Assembly: GCA_934133165.1 (NCBI GenBank)
Contig: CAKPAW010000004.1
Location: forward strand, 1-64,000
Length of the DNA stretch: 64,000 nucleotides
DNA from: an uncultured Clostridia bacterium
GTDB lineage: Bacteria > Bacillota > Clostridia > TANB77 > CAG-508
Reading direction: 5' to 3'
Shown here one piece after another: positions 36,844 through 47,700 of the stretch. The notes beneath the pieces are model-generated. The model was not told the origin of the DNA, ran no database searches, and worked only from the letters and a program-made list of their open reading frames with translations. The position numbers and the translations under genes are program-made. The first letter of the stretch is position 1. Each line of letters starts with the position of its first letter.

Positions 36844-36913
36844 GTAAAACATAAGAGTTAATAAACTCGAGTAAACAATAAATTCAAACTTATATTAAAG
36901 GAGGATTTTAATT

Positions 36914-37513
36914 ATGAAAAAGGAAAAAATTAAACGGAATACCTTAAATGTATTAGTAGTATGTATTATGCTCATGGCAACATTGCTTACAGCATGTTCT
37001 TTTGGACAAGCAGCTGCTACTCCTGCAAGTGAAGAAACAACAAAAGCAGAAGTAACAGAAGAAGCACCAGCAGTAGAACAGGCAGAAGAAGTTGCTACGC
37101 CTGAACCTACAGAGGAACCTACTCCAAAGCCTACGCCGGTTCCAACGCCAGATACAAATTCAACTTTACCAGGAGTAGAATGGATTCAAAGTTTTAATGG
37201 AATTATTGAAGAACCGAAACTTGTAGTCTTCAACGATGAAAATAACAAAAAGATTATAATTGAAGATAGTAATCAGGAAGTAGAGTTTTATGATAATGAC
37301 ACATTAGCAATTTATATTCCTGATAACAACGGTAAAGTAGTAAGAGAGTTAAAGTTTGAAGACTCAGAATGTTATGATTCTGTAGTTATATTCAAAAATA
37401 TATCAAGTTCAATAATGCGGGATGGATATGTATCTGCAACAATAGTAGATATTGAATTTGATGGAAAACCAATGACTTTGTATTGCTACTTAAAACTTAT
37501 GGGGAATCCATAG
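36914..37513 (+). CDS. PT-rich surface lipoprotein L2, tandem paralogue of L1
   Basis: The 199-residue product is nearly identical to L1 through the signal peptide and acidic linker and diverges in the C-terminal domain (LPGVEWIQSFNGIIEEPKLVVFND...). The lipobox is LLTAC. In-frame CGG occurs at codons 8 and 169; +1 slippage at codon 8 would reach a stop within four codons. The repeat PTPKPTPVPTP in the linker is expanded relative to L1. A recent tandem duplication with relaxed constraint on the exposed domain is likely. The function is unknown. Confidence 0.7.
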   Translation: MKKEKIKRNTLNVLVVCIMLMATLLTACSFGQAAATPASEETTKAEVTEEAPAVEQAEEVATPEPTEEPTPKPTPVPTPDTNSTLPGVEWIQSFNGIIEEPKLVVFNDENNKKIIIEDSNQEVEFYDNDTLAIYIPDNNGKVVRELKFEDSECYDSVVIFKNISSSIMRDGYVSATIVDIEFDGKPMTLYCYLKLMGNP

Positions 37514-37624
37514 GCAATAAGATACTTTCTACAATCCAAAACATTTATCAGCAACTTTAATCTAATGTTGTAAATTGCCAATTATCAACTCCTTTCTAAT
37601 GTATTAATGTTTTTTTTGTAACAG

Positions 37625-37670
37625 TAACACCCTGTGAAACTTAATAAGTTTTGCAGGGTGTTATTGTTAT
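37625..37670 (+). terminator. Terminator after L2
   Basis: TAACACCCTG pairs with CAGGGTGTTA around an inner GAAACTT/AGTTTT pairing and is followed by TTGTTAT. Confidence 0.7.
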
Positions 37671-37871
37671 GCCTTAACAATATAAATATTCCTTACAGAA
37701 ATTTGATTTGCAATTTTTACGCACGAACAAAGACGTGAACTTTAAAATGCTCTAATAAGCGCAAATATTATTAATTTCCAATTTTGTTCTATAACATATA
37801 TGAAATTTAAAATATTTGTACCCTTTTTTGTACCATTTTATATTATATTTAATATATTTTATATTATAAAA

Positions 37872-37887
37872 TTCCGCTATAGCGGAA
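37872..37887 (-). terminator. Palindromic terminator after the Rpn-family gene
   Basis: TTCCGCTATAGCGGAA is a perfect palindrome downstream of the minus-strand stop codon. It is a one-base variant of the window's TCCGCTATAGCGGA repeat. Confidence 0.6.
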
Positions 37888-37923
37888 AAAATAGCAAAGT
37901 TAAAACAAAATTTCTTCTACTTC

Positions 37924-38817
37924 TTATTCATTAAGTTTTTCAATATCATCTTCAGATAAACCAGTTATTTTCATAATAGTATCAATATCAATGCCTTCAG
38001 CTTTCATATTTTTAGCAACTAAAAGCTTACCTTGTTCAATGCCTTGCTTAAAACCACGTTTAGTGCCAATATCAATACCTTCTTTTAAACCATCTTCTCT
38101 GGCGTGCCTTAATCCGTTTTTTTCATCTCTTATTGCTTTTTCTCTTAGTTCTGCAACTCTTCTTAATTCTTCATCTTCACTTATTTTTTCTAATTCATTC
38201 ATTGCTTCTTTTATTTCTTTATTATCTTCCATTATTTTCGATACCTCGCTTTCATTAGGATCATTTAAAAATAATACCCATTGTGCTAGTTCATTTTTAG
38301 GCTCTTTTTCTAGCATCCTTCTCGCTTTTGGTATCTCTATTATATATAATTCCAATACATCTGTCAATTCAATTTGTTTACCTGTTGATACTTCTTTTAT
38401 TTTCCATTTTGTACTAAGAGATTCTATTTCTTTTGTCTTTTCAAATTCATAATCTATTATTATTAATCCGATTACTTTATTTAACTTACAATAGTCATCA
38501 CCTTTTACTAATTGACTTGAATATATTCTACTCCAATAAAATAAAAATCTCTCTGCAGTATCTTTATTGTCGGCAAGTTGAATCTCTATATCGCATATAG
38601 TTCCGTTATCTAATGTTGCTTTTAAATCTAGTATTCCTAATTTTTCTTCTGTATATCTTCCAAGAATATGTCTATCGCTATCTAAATTAATACTTTCAAT
38701 TTTTTCTTTTGTAGCTGCTTGTATCATTGCTTTGGTTATTTCTTCATTACCTTTTTTAAACAAGGCGTGAAAAACAACATCTATCTTTGGTTTTAATAAA
38801 GTTAGATTTTCTTTCAT
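37924..38817 (-). CDS. Rpn/YhgA-family PD-(D/E)XK nuclease
   Basis: The 297-residue product opens with LKPKIDVVFHALFKK and has the nuclease core GILDLKATLDNGTICDIEIQLAD (about 76-98), where Asp and Glu-x-Gln fit the degenerate PD-(D/E)XK site of Rpn and PDDEXK-transposase-like proteins. The C-terminal half is a charged coiled coil with EGIDIGTKRGFKQGIEQGK. Related proteins promote RecA-independent recombination, so it may bear on the duplications around it, but that is inference. It is transcribed against the adhesin genes and lies between the two units. Confidence 0.8.
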   Translation of the reverse strand: MKENLTLLKPKIDVVFHALFKKGNEEITKAMIQAATKEKIESINLDSDRHILGRYTEEKLGILDLKATLDNGTICDIEIQLADNKDTAERFLFYWSRIYSSQLVKGDDYCKLNKVIGLIIIDYEFEKTKEIESLSTKWKIKEVSTGKQIELTDVLELYIIEIPKARRMLEKEPKNELAQWVLFLNDPNESEVSKIMEDNKEIKEAMNELEKISEDEELRRVAELREKAIRDEKNGLRHAREDGLKEGIDIGTKRGFKQGIEQGKLLVAKNMKAEGIDIDTIMKITGLSEDDIEKLNE

Positions 38818-39254
38818 ATTTTATTTGGTCCCTTCAAACTATATTTTAAATTGCACAAAAATAAAAAGTAAATAATTCACCTCCTTGTATTTATATTTAA
38901 TTAAAGTAAAATTGGATTTTTAATTAGATTCAATTTTAAGAAATAAAATTTTTGCTAATGAAAATTTACTAATAAAATTTGTTAGTAAATTTGAAATAAT
39001 GATGCACTTTTTATGCAATTCATATATTTTATATCATAAAAACTCTGAGAAATCAAGGAATTTTCGTCGCGTAAATTCGACAAAAACTGCATATTCCATA
39101 GTGGATGATTCCCTTTTGCTAATCTGTTTTTTTAAAGTTTTTTAATATATTTTGAGAATGTATTTTTAGTGTATGTAACATTTGGAATACAAAAAATTCT
39201 ATTGTAGCGTAAAAGGCAATAATTATCATAATACAAAAACTAGCATAAAAGTAT

Positions 39255-39276
39255 AAAAATCCGCTATAGCGGAATT
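39255..39276. repeat. TCCGCTATAGCGGA palindrome, orphan copy
   Basis: AATCCGCTATAGCGGA is followed by ATTG rather than a full T-run, and no gene ends nearby. It may be a remnant of a lost gene's terminator. Confidence 0.6.
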
Positions 39277-39668
39277 GTTATAAATTACTACAAAATGAAA
39301 AAGAGTTAATAAACACAAAAAATTAGAAAAATTTTATAATATAATTACGGAAATACTTAATTAAAATATAAAAATTTACTATAAAGTATACAAAAAGTAG
39401 TTAAAATTCATAGTTTTTTAGGTTTAAAATTACATAAAATCGACCAAAAATATTATTTTGTAATATAAATTTAATATTTAATAGTAAAAAACTAGCTTCC
39501 GTAAAGCAAAAAGAGTAAATACATTTTCTGTAAAAAATTAAACTATTGAAAACACAAAGAAAATGTGTAAAAATGTAAAAAAATACAAAAGAGAAACACT
39601 GAAAACAGCACTGCTACTGGTAAAAAGTGGAATTATACATAAAAAGTTTAAAAAACTAAGAAAAAACA

Positions 39669-39697
39669 TTGAAAAACAGTAAAAAATGAGGTATAAT
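39669..39697 (+). promoter_or_regulatory. Promoter of the second adhesin unit
   Basis: TTGAAA at 39669-39674 and TATAAT at 39692-39697 have a 17-bp spacer. AGGAGGATATTTCT precedes the ATG at 39762. Confidence 0.7.
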
Positions 39698-39761
39698 ATA
39701 ATATGATTGAAGAATTATGTTTAAAAATATATGTAATATAAATAAATAGGAGGATATTTCT

Positions 39762-42700
39762 ATGTATAAAACAAGAACAAAATTACTAGCCATAGCATTA
39801 ATATTCGTTATGATGTTTAGTTATTTAGGTATCATTGGGGAAGTATTCGCAAGTGGCACAATGACAACAAATCAAGCCAATGTGGAATTTGATACTTATT
39901 TTAAAGATAATGAAACAAAAACAAAGGCAGCAATAAAAACAATAGGAGAAAAAAATTACTTATACATAACCATAAAGGTAAACAATAAAGGATATTTAAA
40001 AAATATTGTAGTAGATTTGGACAATCCAAACTTTAAAGTAGAAGATGAATTTACTGCAAAAGAAGTATCAAAAATTGAAGATAACAAAATATATTTTAAT
40101 CAAATAGTAAAAGGAGAAGCCGTAGAATTAGCAATTCCAATCAAAATGATAACATCTACTAGTGAAAAGATTTCTTTATCTCAAATTTATAAAGAAAACA
40201 AAATTAAATTCACTGGTACATATGTAGATGGAGATGGAAACGAAAAACAAGCTAAAAAAGATGTTACGGTTAATTTAGCATGGACAGCAGAAAAATATCC
40301 TGAATTAAATATTGGCGTTTCAAAATTTATTCCATATGAAATAAATGGAGAAAAATACCTTGTATTACAAATGAATGTTGAATCATATTTAAAAGACAAT
40401 AATTTACCAGTAAAAGAAGATAAAATAGAAATTTTAATACCAACTATAGATGGCACAAAACCAGAAGAAGTAAAAGTAGTAGCTAATACTACTAAAGCAA
40501 CTAATGGAGATGAATCAGGTGCTAACTTCAGTTCTTCAAATTATAATTATGATGCAAATTCAAATAAAGTAACAATTATGGTAGAGAACGAAGTAAATGC
40601 ACAAGGTGAAGTTTCTTGGAGTAAACAAGCTAAAGATGAATTTTTAGTAACTTGTATATACAAAAAAGAAATTGCAAAATCAGTTCCAGTAACATTAGAA
40701 GCAAGTAGTGAAATATCAATTTATGAATCTAGCATTACAAAAGCAAGAAGAAGTAAATCAAGTCAAGAGAATATGAAAGACCAAATAGGAGAACTAGTAG
40801 AAACAGAAGTGACAACTACAGAAAGTTTAAGCAAAGGTCAAATATATGCAAACTATGAAACAACAGCTAAAAAAGAAACAGAATATACAGAAAATATAAC
40901 AACAAATGTAGGTCTTACAAAAATAGAAAACACAGAATTATTAAACAAAGTAGAATTAAATTTAACAGGTGAAAGTTATACATATTTTAAAGAATTAAAA
41001 ATATCAAAATCAAATTTTGATAAAATCTTATCTGAAGAAGGTAATATTAAAATTTATAATGGAACAACTTTAGTTGCAACAATAGATAAAAATACACAAG
41101 CAGATGAACAAACATATGTAGTAGACTTAAAAGATTTAAATGTAAGTGCTTTGAAAATAGAAACTTCTAAACCAGTAGTAGAAGGAAAATTAGAATTAAA
41201 ATTAACAAAAGCAGTAAAAAACGAAATAACTTTAAATAAAGCACAAGCAAAAGAATTAACAAAACTAGAAGAAAAAGTTACTATGACAGCATTAAAAGAT
41301 ACAAATAAAGTAACTCAGAAAACTGTAACAAAAGAAATAGCATTAACAGAACCAACATCACAAGCAGAACTAGTAATGGATAACACAAATTTATCTACTG
41401 TAACAACAAACAAAGATGTAAAAATAACAGCAATATTAAAAACAAATACATTAGATTGTAATTTATATAAAAATCCAACATTAAAAATAACACTTCCAAA
41501 ATATATAGAAACAATAAATGTAAAAAATGTAGAAGTATTGTTTGATACAGAAGGATCAAAATTAACATTAAAAGAAAATAAAGTAGTAGAAAATGCAGAT
41601 GGAACAAAAACAATAGAAGTAACATTAGAAGGAATGCAAACAGAATATGCAATAGCAGCAGTAGCCAAAGGAGTAAATGTAGTAATAACAACAGATTTAA
41701 CAGTAAATAAATTAACACCAAGCAAACAAGAGCAAATAAAAATGGTGTACACAAATGCAAGTACACAAGAAACAAACGAAGTAAGTACAGCAGTAAACTT
41801 TGTAGCACCAACAGGAGTAGTAACAACAACATCAATATCAAATTACAAAGAAAATGGAGAAACATTAACAGCAATAAGTGGAGAAACAAAAGTAGCAACA
41901 ATAGAAACAATGGCAGAAGCAAGAAATACAAAGTTTGAAATGACAGTAATAAATAACTATAACAATACAATCGACAATATAAGTATATTAGGAAGAATAC
42001 CAGCCAAAGGAAATAAAGAAGTAGTAACAGGAAGTGACTTAGGTTCAACAATTGACATGCCACTTGTAAGTAACATAGTAGTAAATAGCAAAGATAATAA
42101 CAAAGTAACAATATACTATTCAGAAAATGAAAATGCAACAAAAGATTTAGCATTAAGTACAAATGAATGGACAAAAGAGCCAACAGACTTAAGTAAAGTT
42201 AAATCATATTTAATAGTATTTACAGATTACACAATGAACACAGGAGATAGCGTAAACTTCAGTTATGAAGCACAAATACCAGCAAACTTACAACATAATG
42301 CATCAGCATATGGAAATTACGGAGTATACTTTAATAATAACTTAGAAGCAGGAACAATACAAGATAAGGCAAGCTCAGTAAAAGTAGGAATTACAACAGG
42401 TAAAGGCCCAATATTAGAAACAAGTATATCTTCTAATACAACAGAAGAAGTATCAACAGGAAAATTTATTAAGTATACTGTAAAAGTAAAAAATTCAGGA
42501 GAAGATACTACTGAAAATGTAAAAGTAACAGTAGATTTACCACAATATTTAAGTATAATTAATTTCTTTGAAGGTGAATCAGGACAATATACAAAAGACT
42601 ATGCAAGTACACAATATGTTGCTGAAATAGGAAGTATTAAACCAAATGAAGAAATTACAAAATCATTCTGGGTAGTAGTAAATAAATTAACAGTAGAAGA

Positions 42701-44732
42701 TATTTGTAAAGATGAATCTCATTATGAAACATATAATGGAACTAAATATCATAAATCAGATATAAAACATAGTGATAGTGAATATAAAACTACAGCTTCT
42801 TTAAAATCAGTAGTTACAGCTAAAGATTTAGCTAAGGCAGTAGAAAGTAAAGAAGTTACAAATAATATAAGAAAAGCTTATTTTAATATTTCAACAAGTA
42901 CAACAACAAATGGACTTGAAGTATTAAATGAAGGTGATGAATTTATATATAATATTTCAGTAAAATTATATGACGCAAATATAACAGCTAAAAATACAAT
43001 TGTAAAAGTGAATATTCCTAGTGAATTAGAATATGAAAAAGCAGAAGTTAGCAAATTTAATACTGAAAAAGATTCATATGATACAACAACAGATGGAACT
43101 AACTTTAATGAAAAAAATAGAGAATTAACGATTAATTTAGGAGATGTAACTTATAATGATAGTAAAACAATAAAAATTACTTCTAAAGTTAAAGCTCTAA
43201 ATAATGGCGAATATGAAAAAGTTATAAATAGTGTAGCAAAAATATCAGCAGATGGAATTGCAGAAGAAACTTCAAATGCTATTACAGATACTATTAGTAA
43301 AGAAGGATTAGAAGTTACACAAACAGCTAGTATTCCAGAAGGAAGTTCATTATCTGCAGGAGAAAAATTTAGCTATAAATTTACAATAAAAAATATTGGT
43401 GGAAATATAATTAGTAATTTAAACTTAACAGATAATTTACCAAAAGAAGTTGAATATATAAACACAACTTATACAATCGCAGGAGAAACAAAAACTATTA
43501 ACAATATAGATAGCGAAAATAAAACAACTTTAAGTATAAGCATTCCAAAAGGAGAAACAGCTGTAGTTACTATAAATGTTGTAGCAAAACAAAGCAATGA
43601 AAAAGTTAAAATTGAAAATAATGCAACAATTACAACTAATACTATAAATGTAGAAACAAATAAAATATCTCATATTATAGAACAGACAGAATATGAAAAA
43701 CCAGGAGATATTACTACGATAGTAAGAAAAATAAGTGGACAAGTATGGAAAGATGAAAATAATGATGGTATCAAAGATGAAAGCGAAACAAAAGTAGAAA
43801 ACGTAGAAGTACTATTATTTAACAATGAAACAGGTTCACTTGTAACAGATAAAGATGGAAATATTCTAAAAGTTTTAACAGATAAAGATGGAAAATACAC
43901 TTTCCAAAGTGTAGCAAAAGGTAAATATACAATAATATTCTTATATGATAATGTAAATTATAGTGCTACAACATATAGAAAACAAGATGTAAACGATACT
44001 AAAAATTCTGATGCTATAGATAGCAAAATAACAATAAACGGAGAAGAGAGAATAGCAGGAATTACAGAAGAAATAGATGTAACTGATAGCAATATTTACA
44101 ATATAGATTTAGGTTTAGTTTCAAATCCAAAATTTGATTTAAGACTAGATAAGACAGTTACAAAAATAACAGTTCAAGATGGTAATAATACAGATGTATA
44201 TGACTATAAAAATGTAAAAGTAGCTAAAAAAGACTTAATAGGAAAAGACGTAAATAATACAAGCATTATAGTTGAATACAAATTAAGAGTAACAAACGAA
44301 GGTGCAATAGCAGGATATGTTAAAAAAATAGTAGATTATATGCCAAGCGAAATGAAGTTTAATTCAGAATTAAATAAAGATTGGTATACATCAGAAAATG
44401 GAATCCTTTACAATTCAAGTTTAGCAAATACTTTAATAAATCCAGGAGAAAGTAAAGAAGTAACATTAATACTAACTAAAAAAATGACAGAAGAAAATTT
44501 AGGATTATATCATAATACAGCAGAAATTTATGAAGCATATAATGACTTAGGAATACAAGATATAGACTCTACACCAGGAAACAACAAGGCAGGAGAAGAT
44601 GATATATCTTCAGCAGATGTTTTAATTACACTTAAAACTGGTAAAACAATAACATTCTTTGGATTATCAATAACAATTATAGGAACTATTGCAGTTGGAG
44701 CATATTTCGTTAAGAAAAAAGTATTAAGATAG
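39762..44732 (+). CDS. Giant surface protein A2, paralogue of A1
   Basis: The 1656-residue protein has the same architecture as A1: signal peptide, Thr/Asn-rich beta stalk, DUF11-like modules (VKNSGEDTTENVKV near 905, FTIKNIGGNIISNLNL near 1205), one SdrD B-like domain (GQVWKDENNDGIKDESE near 1326-1410), then LITLKTGK, a membrane segment and KKKVLR. Residues about 508-861 come from the tract shared with A1. Residues about 885-1180 have an unrelated insert with CKDESHYETY. It probably functions with B2, 17 bases downstream. The retained second copy suggests antigenic or binding diversification. Confidence 0.78.
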   Translation: MYKTRTKLLAIALIFVMMFSYLGIIGEVFASGTMTTNQANVEFDTYFKDNETKTKAAIKTIGEKNYLYITIKVNNKGYLKNIVVDLDNPNFKVEDEFTAKEVSKIEDNKIYFNQIVKGEAVELAIPIKMITSTSEKISLSQIYKENKIKFTGTYVDGDGNEKQAKKDVTVNLAWTAEKYPELNIGVSKFIPYEINGEKYLVLQMNVESYLKDNNLPVKEDKIEILIPTIDGTKPEEVKVVANTTKATNGDESGANFSSSNYNYDANSNKVTIMVENEVNAQGEVSWSKQAKDEFLVTCIYKKEIAKSVPVTLEASSEISIYESSITKARRSKSSQENMKDQIGELVETEVTTTESLSKGQIYANYETTAKKETEYTENITTNVGLTKIENTELLNKVELNLTGESYTYFKELKISKSNFDKILSEEGNIKIYNGTTLVATIDKNTQADEQTYVVDLKDLNVSALKIETSKPVVEGKLELKLTKAVKNEITLNKAQAKELTKLEEKVTMTALKDTNKVTQKTVTKEIALTEPTSQAELVMDNTNLSTVTTNKDVKITAILKTNTLDCNLYKNPTLKITLPKYIETINVKNVEVLFDTEGSKLTLKENKVVENADGTKTIEVTLEGMQTEYAIAAVAKGVNVVITTDLTVNKLTPSKQEQIKMVYTNASTQETNEVSTAVNFVAPTGVVTTTSISNYKENGETLTAISGETKVATIETMAEARNTKFEMTVINNYNNTIDNISILGRIPAKGNKEVVTGSDLGSTIDMPLVSNIVVNSKDNNKVTIYYSENENATKDLALSTNEWTKEPTDLSKVKSYLIVFTDYTMNTGDSVNFSYEAQIPANLQHNASAYGNYGVYFNNNLEAGTIQDKASSVKVGITTGKGPILETSISSNTTEEVSTGKFIKYTVKVKNSGEDTTENVKVTVDLPQYLSIINFFEGESGQYTKDYASTQYVAEIGSIKPNEEITKSFWVVVNKLTVEDICKDESHYETYNGTKYHKSDIKHSDSEYKTTASLKSVVTAKDLAKAVESKEVTNNIRKAYFNISTSTTTNGLEVLNEGDEFIYNISVKLYDANITAKNTIVKVNIPSELEYEKAEVSKFNTEKDSYDTTTDGTNFNEKNRELTINLGDVTYNDSKTIKITSKVKALNNGEYEKVINSVAKISADGIAEETSNAITDTISKEGLEVTQTASIPEGSSLSAGEKFSYKFTIKNIGGNIISNLNLTDNLPKEVEYINTTYTIAGETKTINNIDSENKTTLSISIPKGETAVVTINVVAKQSNEKVKIENNATITTNTINVETNKISHIIEQTEYEKPGDITTIVRKISGQVWKDENNDGIKDESETKVENVEVLLFNNETGSLVTDKDGNILKVLTDKDGKYTFQSVAKGKYTIIFLYDNVNYSATTYRKQDVNDTKNSDAIDSKITINGEERIAGITEEIDVTDSNIYNIDLGLVSNPKFDLRLDKTVTKITVQDGNNTDVYDYKNVKVAKKDLIGKDVNNTSIIVEYKLRVTNEGAIAGYVKKIVDYMPSEMKFNSELNKDWYTSENGILYNSSLANTLINPGESKEVTLILTKKMTEENLGLYHNTAEIYEAYNDLGIQDIDSTPGNNKAGEDDISSADVLITLKTGKTITFFGLSITIIGTIAVGAYFVKKKVLR
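41286..42346 (+). repeat. Second copy of the 1.06-kb shared adhesin tract
   Basis: It matches 27080-28140 at a constant offset of 14,206 bases. The first differences beyond it are single bases (42347 onward), then full divergence. Confidence 0.85.
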
Positions 44733-44749
44733 AAAAGGGGTGAACCTAA

Positions 44750-47700
44750 GTGAGTAAACAAATAAAATTAATTATTGCAACAATTATAACAATATTTACA
44801 ATAGCATTATTAGCGGGTAGTGTAAGTGCGTTTTCACCAGCAAATCAGACACCAATTTATCCACAAGTTCAAGGTGGACATTGGTATTTCTGTAAAGAAA
44901 AAGGTGGACCAATTAGATTTACACAATTTAGCCCAAGCTATTATCAAGAAACAGAAAAAAATAATATTGATGAAAGTGCATATGAATATGCATGGCAAGC
45001 ATTACATAATATTATAAAAAGTAAATTAAAAGAAAAATTAATTGAGTTAGCAGATTATGCAAAACCAATTCCTTCAAATAGCATACAATTAAAAGATTAT
45101 AATGGAGACTTTACATCAGAAGATGGAATGGATTTAGCAAATCTACTTGGACCAAAAGTAGCAATGACGCCAGTTTTAAATCCTATTGGTTCAGCTACAA
45201 CTATAGAAAATACTAGAACAGCCTATACATTTAGTTCAGGTTCAGATGTAAATCCTCTAAATTTAGGATTTAAAAAAGGTAATTATACTGGCTCAGAAAG
45301 TGATAATGCTAATGAAAGTACTATACAAGCATCTTTATGGAATGACTCTACATTTAATGAAGGGAAAATTTTAGGAGGAAGTTCTTTATATACAGAGGCA
45401 GTAGATTACGAAAATTGGTATAAAAATAACAATATAGGTTCAAATTATGATGCTAAAATAAATGCAAATGATGCACAAGTTATAGCAAATAGATCAGAAG
45501 GAACATATATTATCGGACCATATAAAGTAACATACCCAGAAGACAACAGATTTTCATATATAGAAGATTTATATGTAGTAACAGATAAATCTTCTAGAGT
45601 AGAACCTATGGAAATATTATTTGAAAGCAAAAGTGCAGATAAACCATATCCAAGTACAGGAGAAACATTCTTTATTAAGTTTAGTGCACAAGGAAATCCT
45701 ACAAAAGCCGGAATACACATAGATTTTGCTTATATTCAAACAAGTAAAGCAACATATCAAAAATATAGTGGAACTGGAGATATCTATCAATTTTATGGAG
45801 AAATAAAAAGAGATTTTGATCGACATGAATATGATTGGAGAGAAACTGAAGATGAAAATGGTGACACTATTAAGGTAGATTATGGAAAAGATTATTATAA
45901 TGTATATGGTGTAATTAAATTAAGAAAAGTAGGTACTTACAAAGCTCAATTATCTGCTATGTTAGTTACAGACGAGAGAATTTGGACAAGAAAATCTTTA
46001 GAAAGCAAAATAGATATACCACAAGAGTCTGTAGATTTAACAATGGAACTTGGTGGATATGTTTGGGAAGATGCTAAAAGCGGAAAAGAAAGTATCTCAA
46101 ATGGAAAATACAATAAAGATGAAGGCGACAGACCAATACCAAATATGTTAGTAACTTTATATAGACAAGATGGTACACAAATTGCAACTACAAGAACAGA
46201 TGCAAATGGAAAATATTTATTCCAAAAATTAGATGCAATGTACCAATACTATGTAAAATTCACATATAATGGTCAATATTATCAACCAGTAACTTTTGCA
46301 GATTCAACGACATGGGGAACTGCAGATTGGCAAGTAAATTCAAATGCCAAAGATAGAAAAGCAGAAAGAGAAAGTTATAATGTTAAATTTGAAAAAATAG
46401 GTTCATCACCTGCAAATTATAAAGGTGCAAATGGATATAACAAAACATATACAAAACAAGAATTATTATCAGCAGGAGTTATAGACGAGTTTGGTAACTT
46501 AATTGGTGGAAGCGGAGCTATGGCACAATATGTACAAGATTGTATGATAGACGCATACACAAATGCAGATGGAGCAAATGGTTTATACCCTGTAAAGGAT
46601 GTATTTGTAATAGACACATTCCAATATCCAAGTAGATTAACACCAAAAGCAGACTTATTATATCCTAGTGCATATTATATCAATTTAGGTGTTGAAAGAA
46701 GAGAAGAATCAGATTTAGCAATCAAGAAAGACGTAGAAAAAGTAACATTAGAAATAAATGGACAAACACATACATATACATATGATACTCTAGAAAACAA
46801 AGAAAATGCAGAAAATCAATGGGATATCAGTGTAAGACTTTCAGATGCATACTATAACACAAATTATTCAAGAGAATTATATAAATCAGATTATATTTAT
46901 AAAGCAATTATGTATGGAGAAAGAGCTGCAGAACTTGGTAAGACTAAAAATGATGAATTACAAGTATATGTAACATATAAAATAATGGTACGTAATCAAG
47001 CTATGAGTATACAAGCAAAAGTAGATGAATTAGTAGATTACTACGACCAAGACTTAGAATATGTAGATAATCGTTCATATATAGAAATAAAACGTGGCGA
47101 AAACCAAGGTAAATATGCCGTAAAAGCAAGTAGCACAAGTAGATATGAACAAGTATCTTCAGAAACAAGAACAACAATAGCAGGATATGACAACTTATAT
47201 GTAACAGGATTAGATGATAAATATTTAACAGCAGGACAAACAGCATATGTATACCTAACATTTAAAGTAAAGAAAGATACAATAGACGGAGAAGATTGGA
47301 TAAGACTAGATGAAGAACTAGTATCTGGAGCAGCAATAGGTGTAGGTAAAGAAAACATTGTAGAAGTAAATGGATACTCAACAAGATATGCACCAGGAAC
47401 AACAGTACCAAATGTTGGAGACGTAAGCTTAAAATCAGCTGGTATAGTAGATAGAGATTCAAATTCTGGTAACTTAAATCCATCAGATGTACCAAAAGAC
47501 GGAACAATCAAATATGAAAACTTTGAAGATGATACAGATAAGGCACCAAATATTAGAGTTATATTATATAGAAATGATGATGCTACAAGAGTAATTTCAG
47601 GTTCTGTATGGGAAGATGAAAGAAATAAAACAATAGAAGTAACAACAACTGGTGATGGAATTAGAAATAACAAAGAAACATTAATAAATGGTGTAACTGT

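Larger units (their letters stand above)
37514..37923. other. Intergenic region between L2 and the Rpn-family gene
   Basis: It contains the L2 terminator at 37625-37670 and a TCCGCTATAGCGGA-type palindrome at 37872-37887 serving the minus-strand gene. I see no coding frame with a ribosome site. Confidence 0.55.
38818..39761. other. 944-bp intergenic region before the second adhesin unit
   Basis: On the minus strand it contains a strong AAGGAGGTGA at 38877-38886, about 60 bases from the nuclease ATG. On the plus strand it contains a TCCGCTATAGCGGA palindrome at 39255-39276, TAGCTTCCGTAAA at 39493-39505 and the A2 promoter. I see no supportable gene. Confidence 0.6.

Noticed and set aside
39076..39082. 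Perfect Spo0A-box TTCGACA upstream of the second adhesin unit
   Set aside because: A 7-mer of this composition is expected several times by chance in 64 kb, and it lies about 700 bp from the A2 start.
27189..42183. Long Leu-rich reverse-strand frames inside the A genes (262 residues, two identical copies)
   Set aside because: They are shadows of the A1/A2 coding sequence, with no ribosome sites. Their identity comes from the shared tract.
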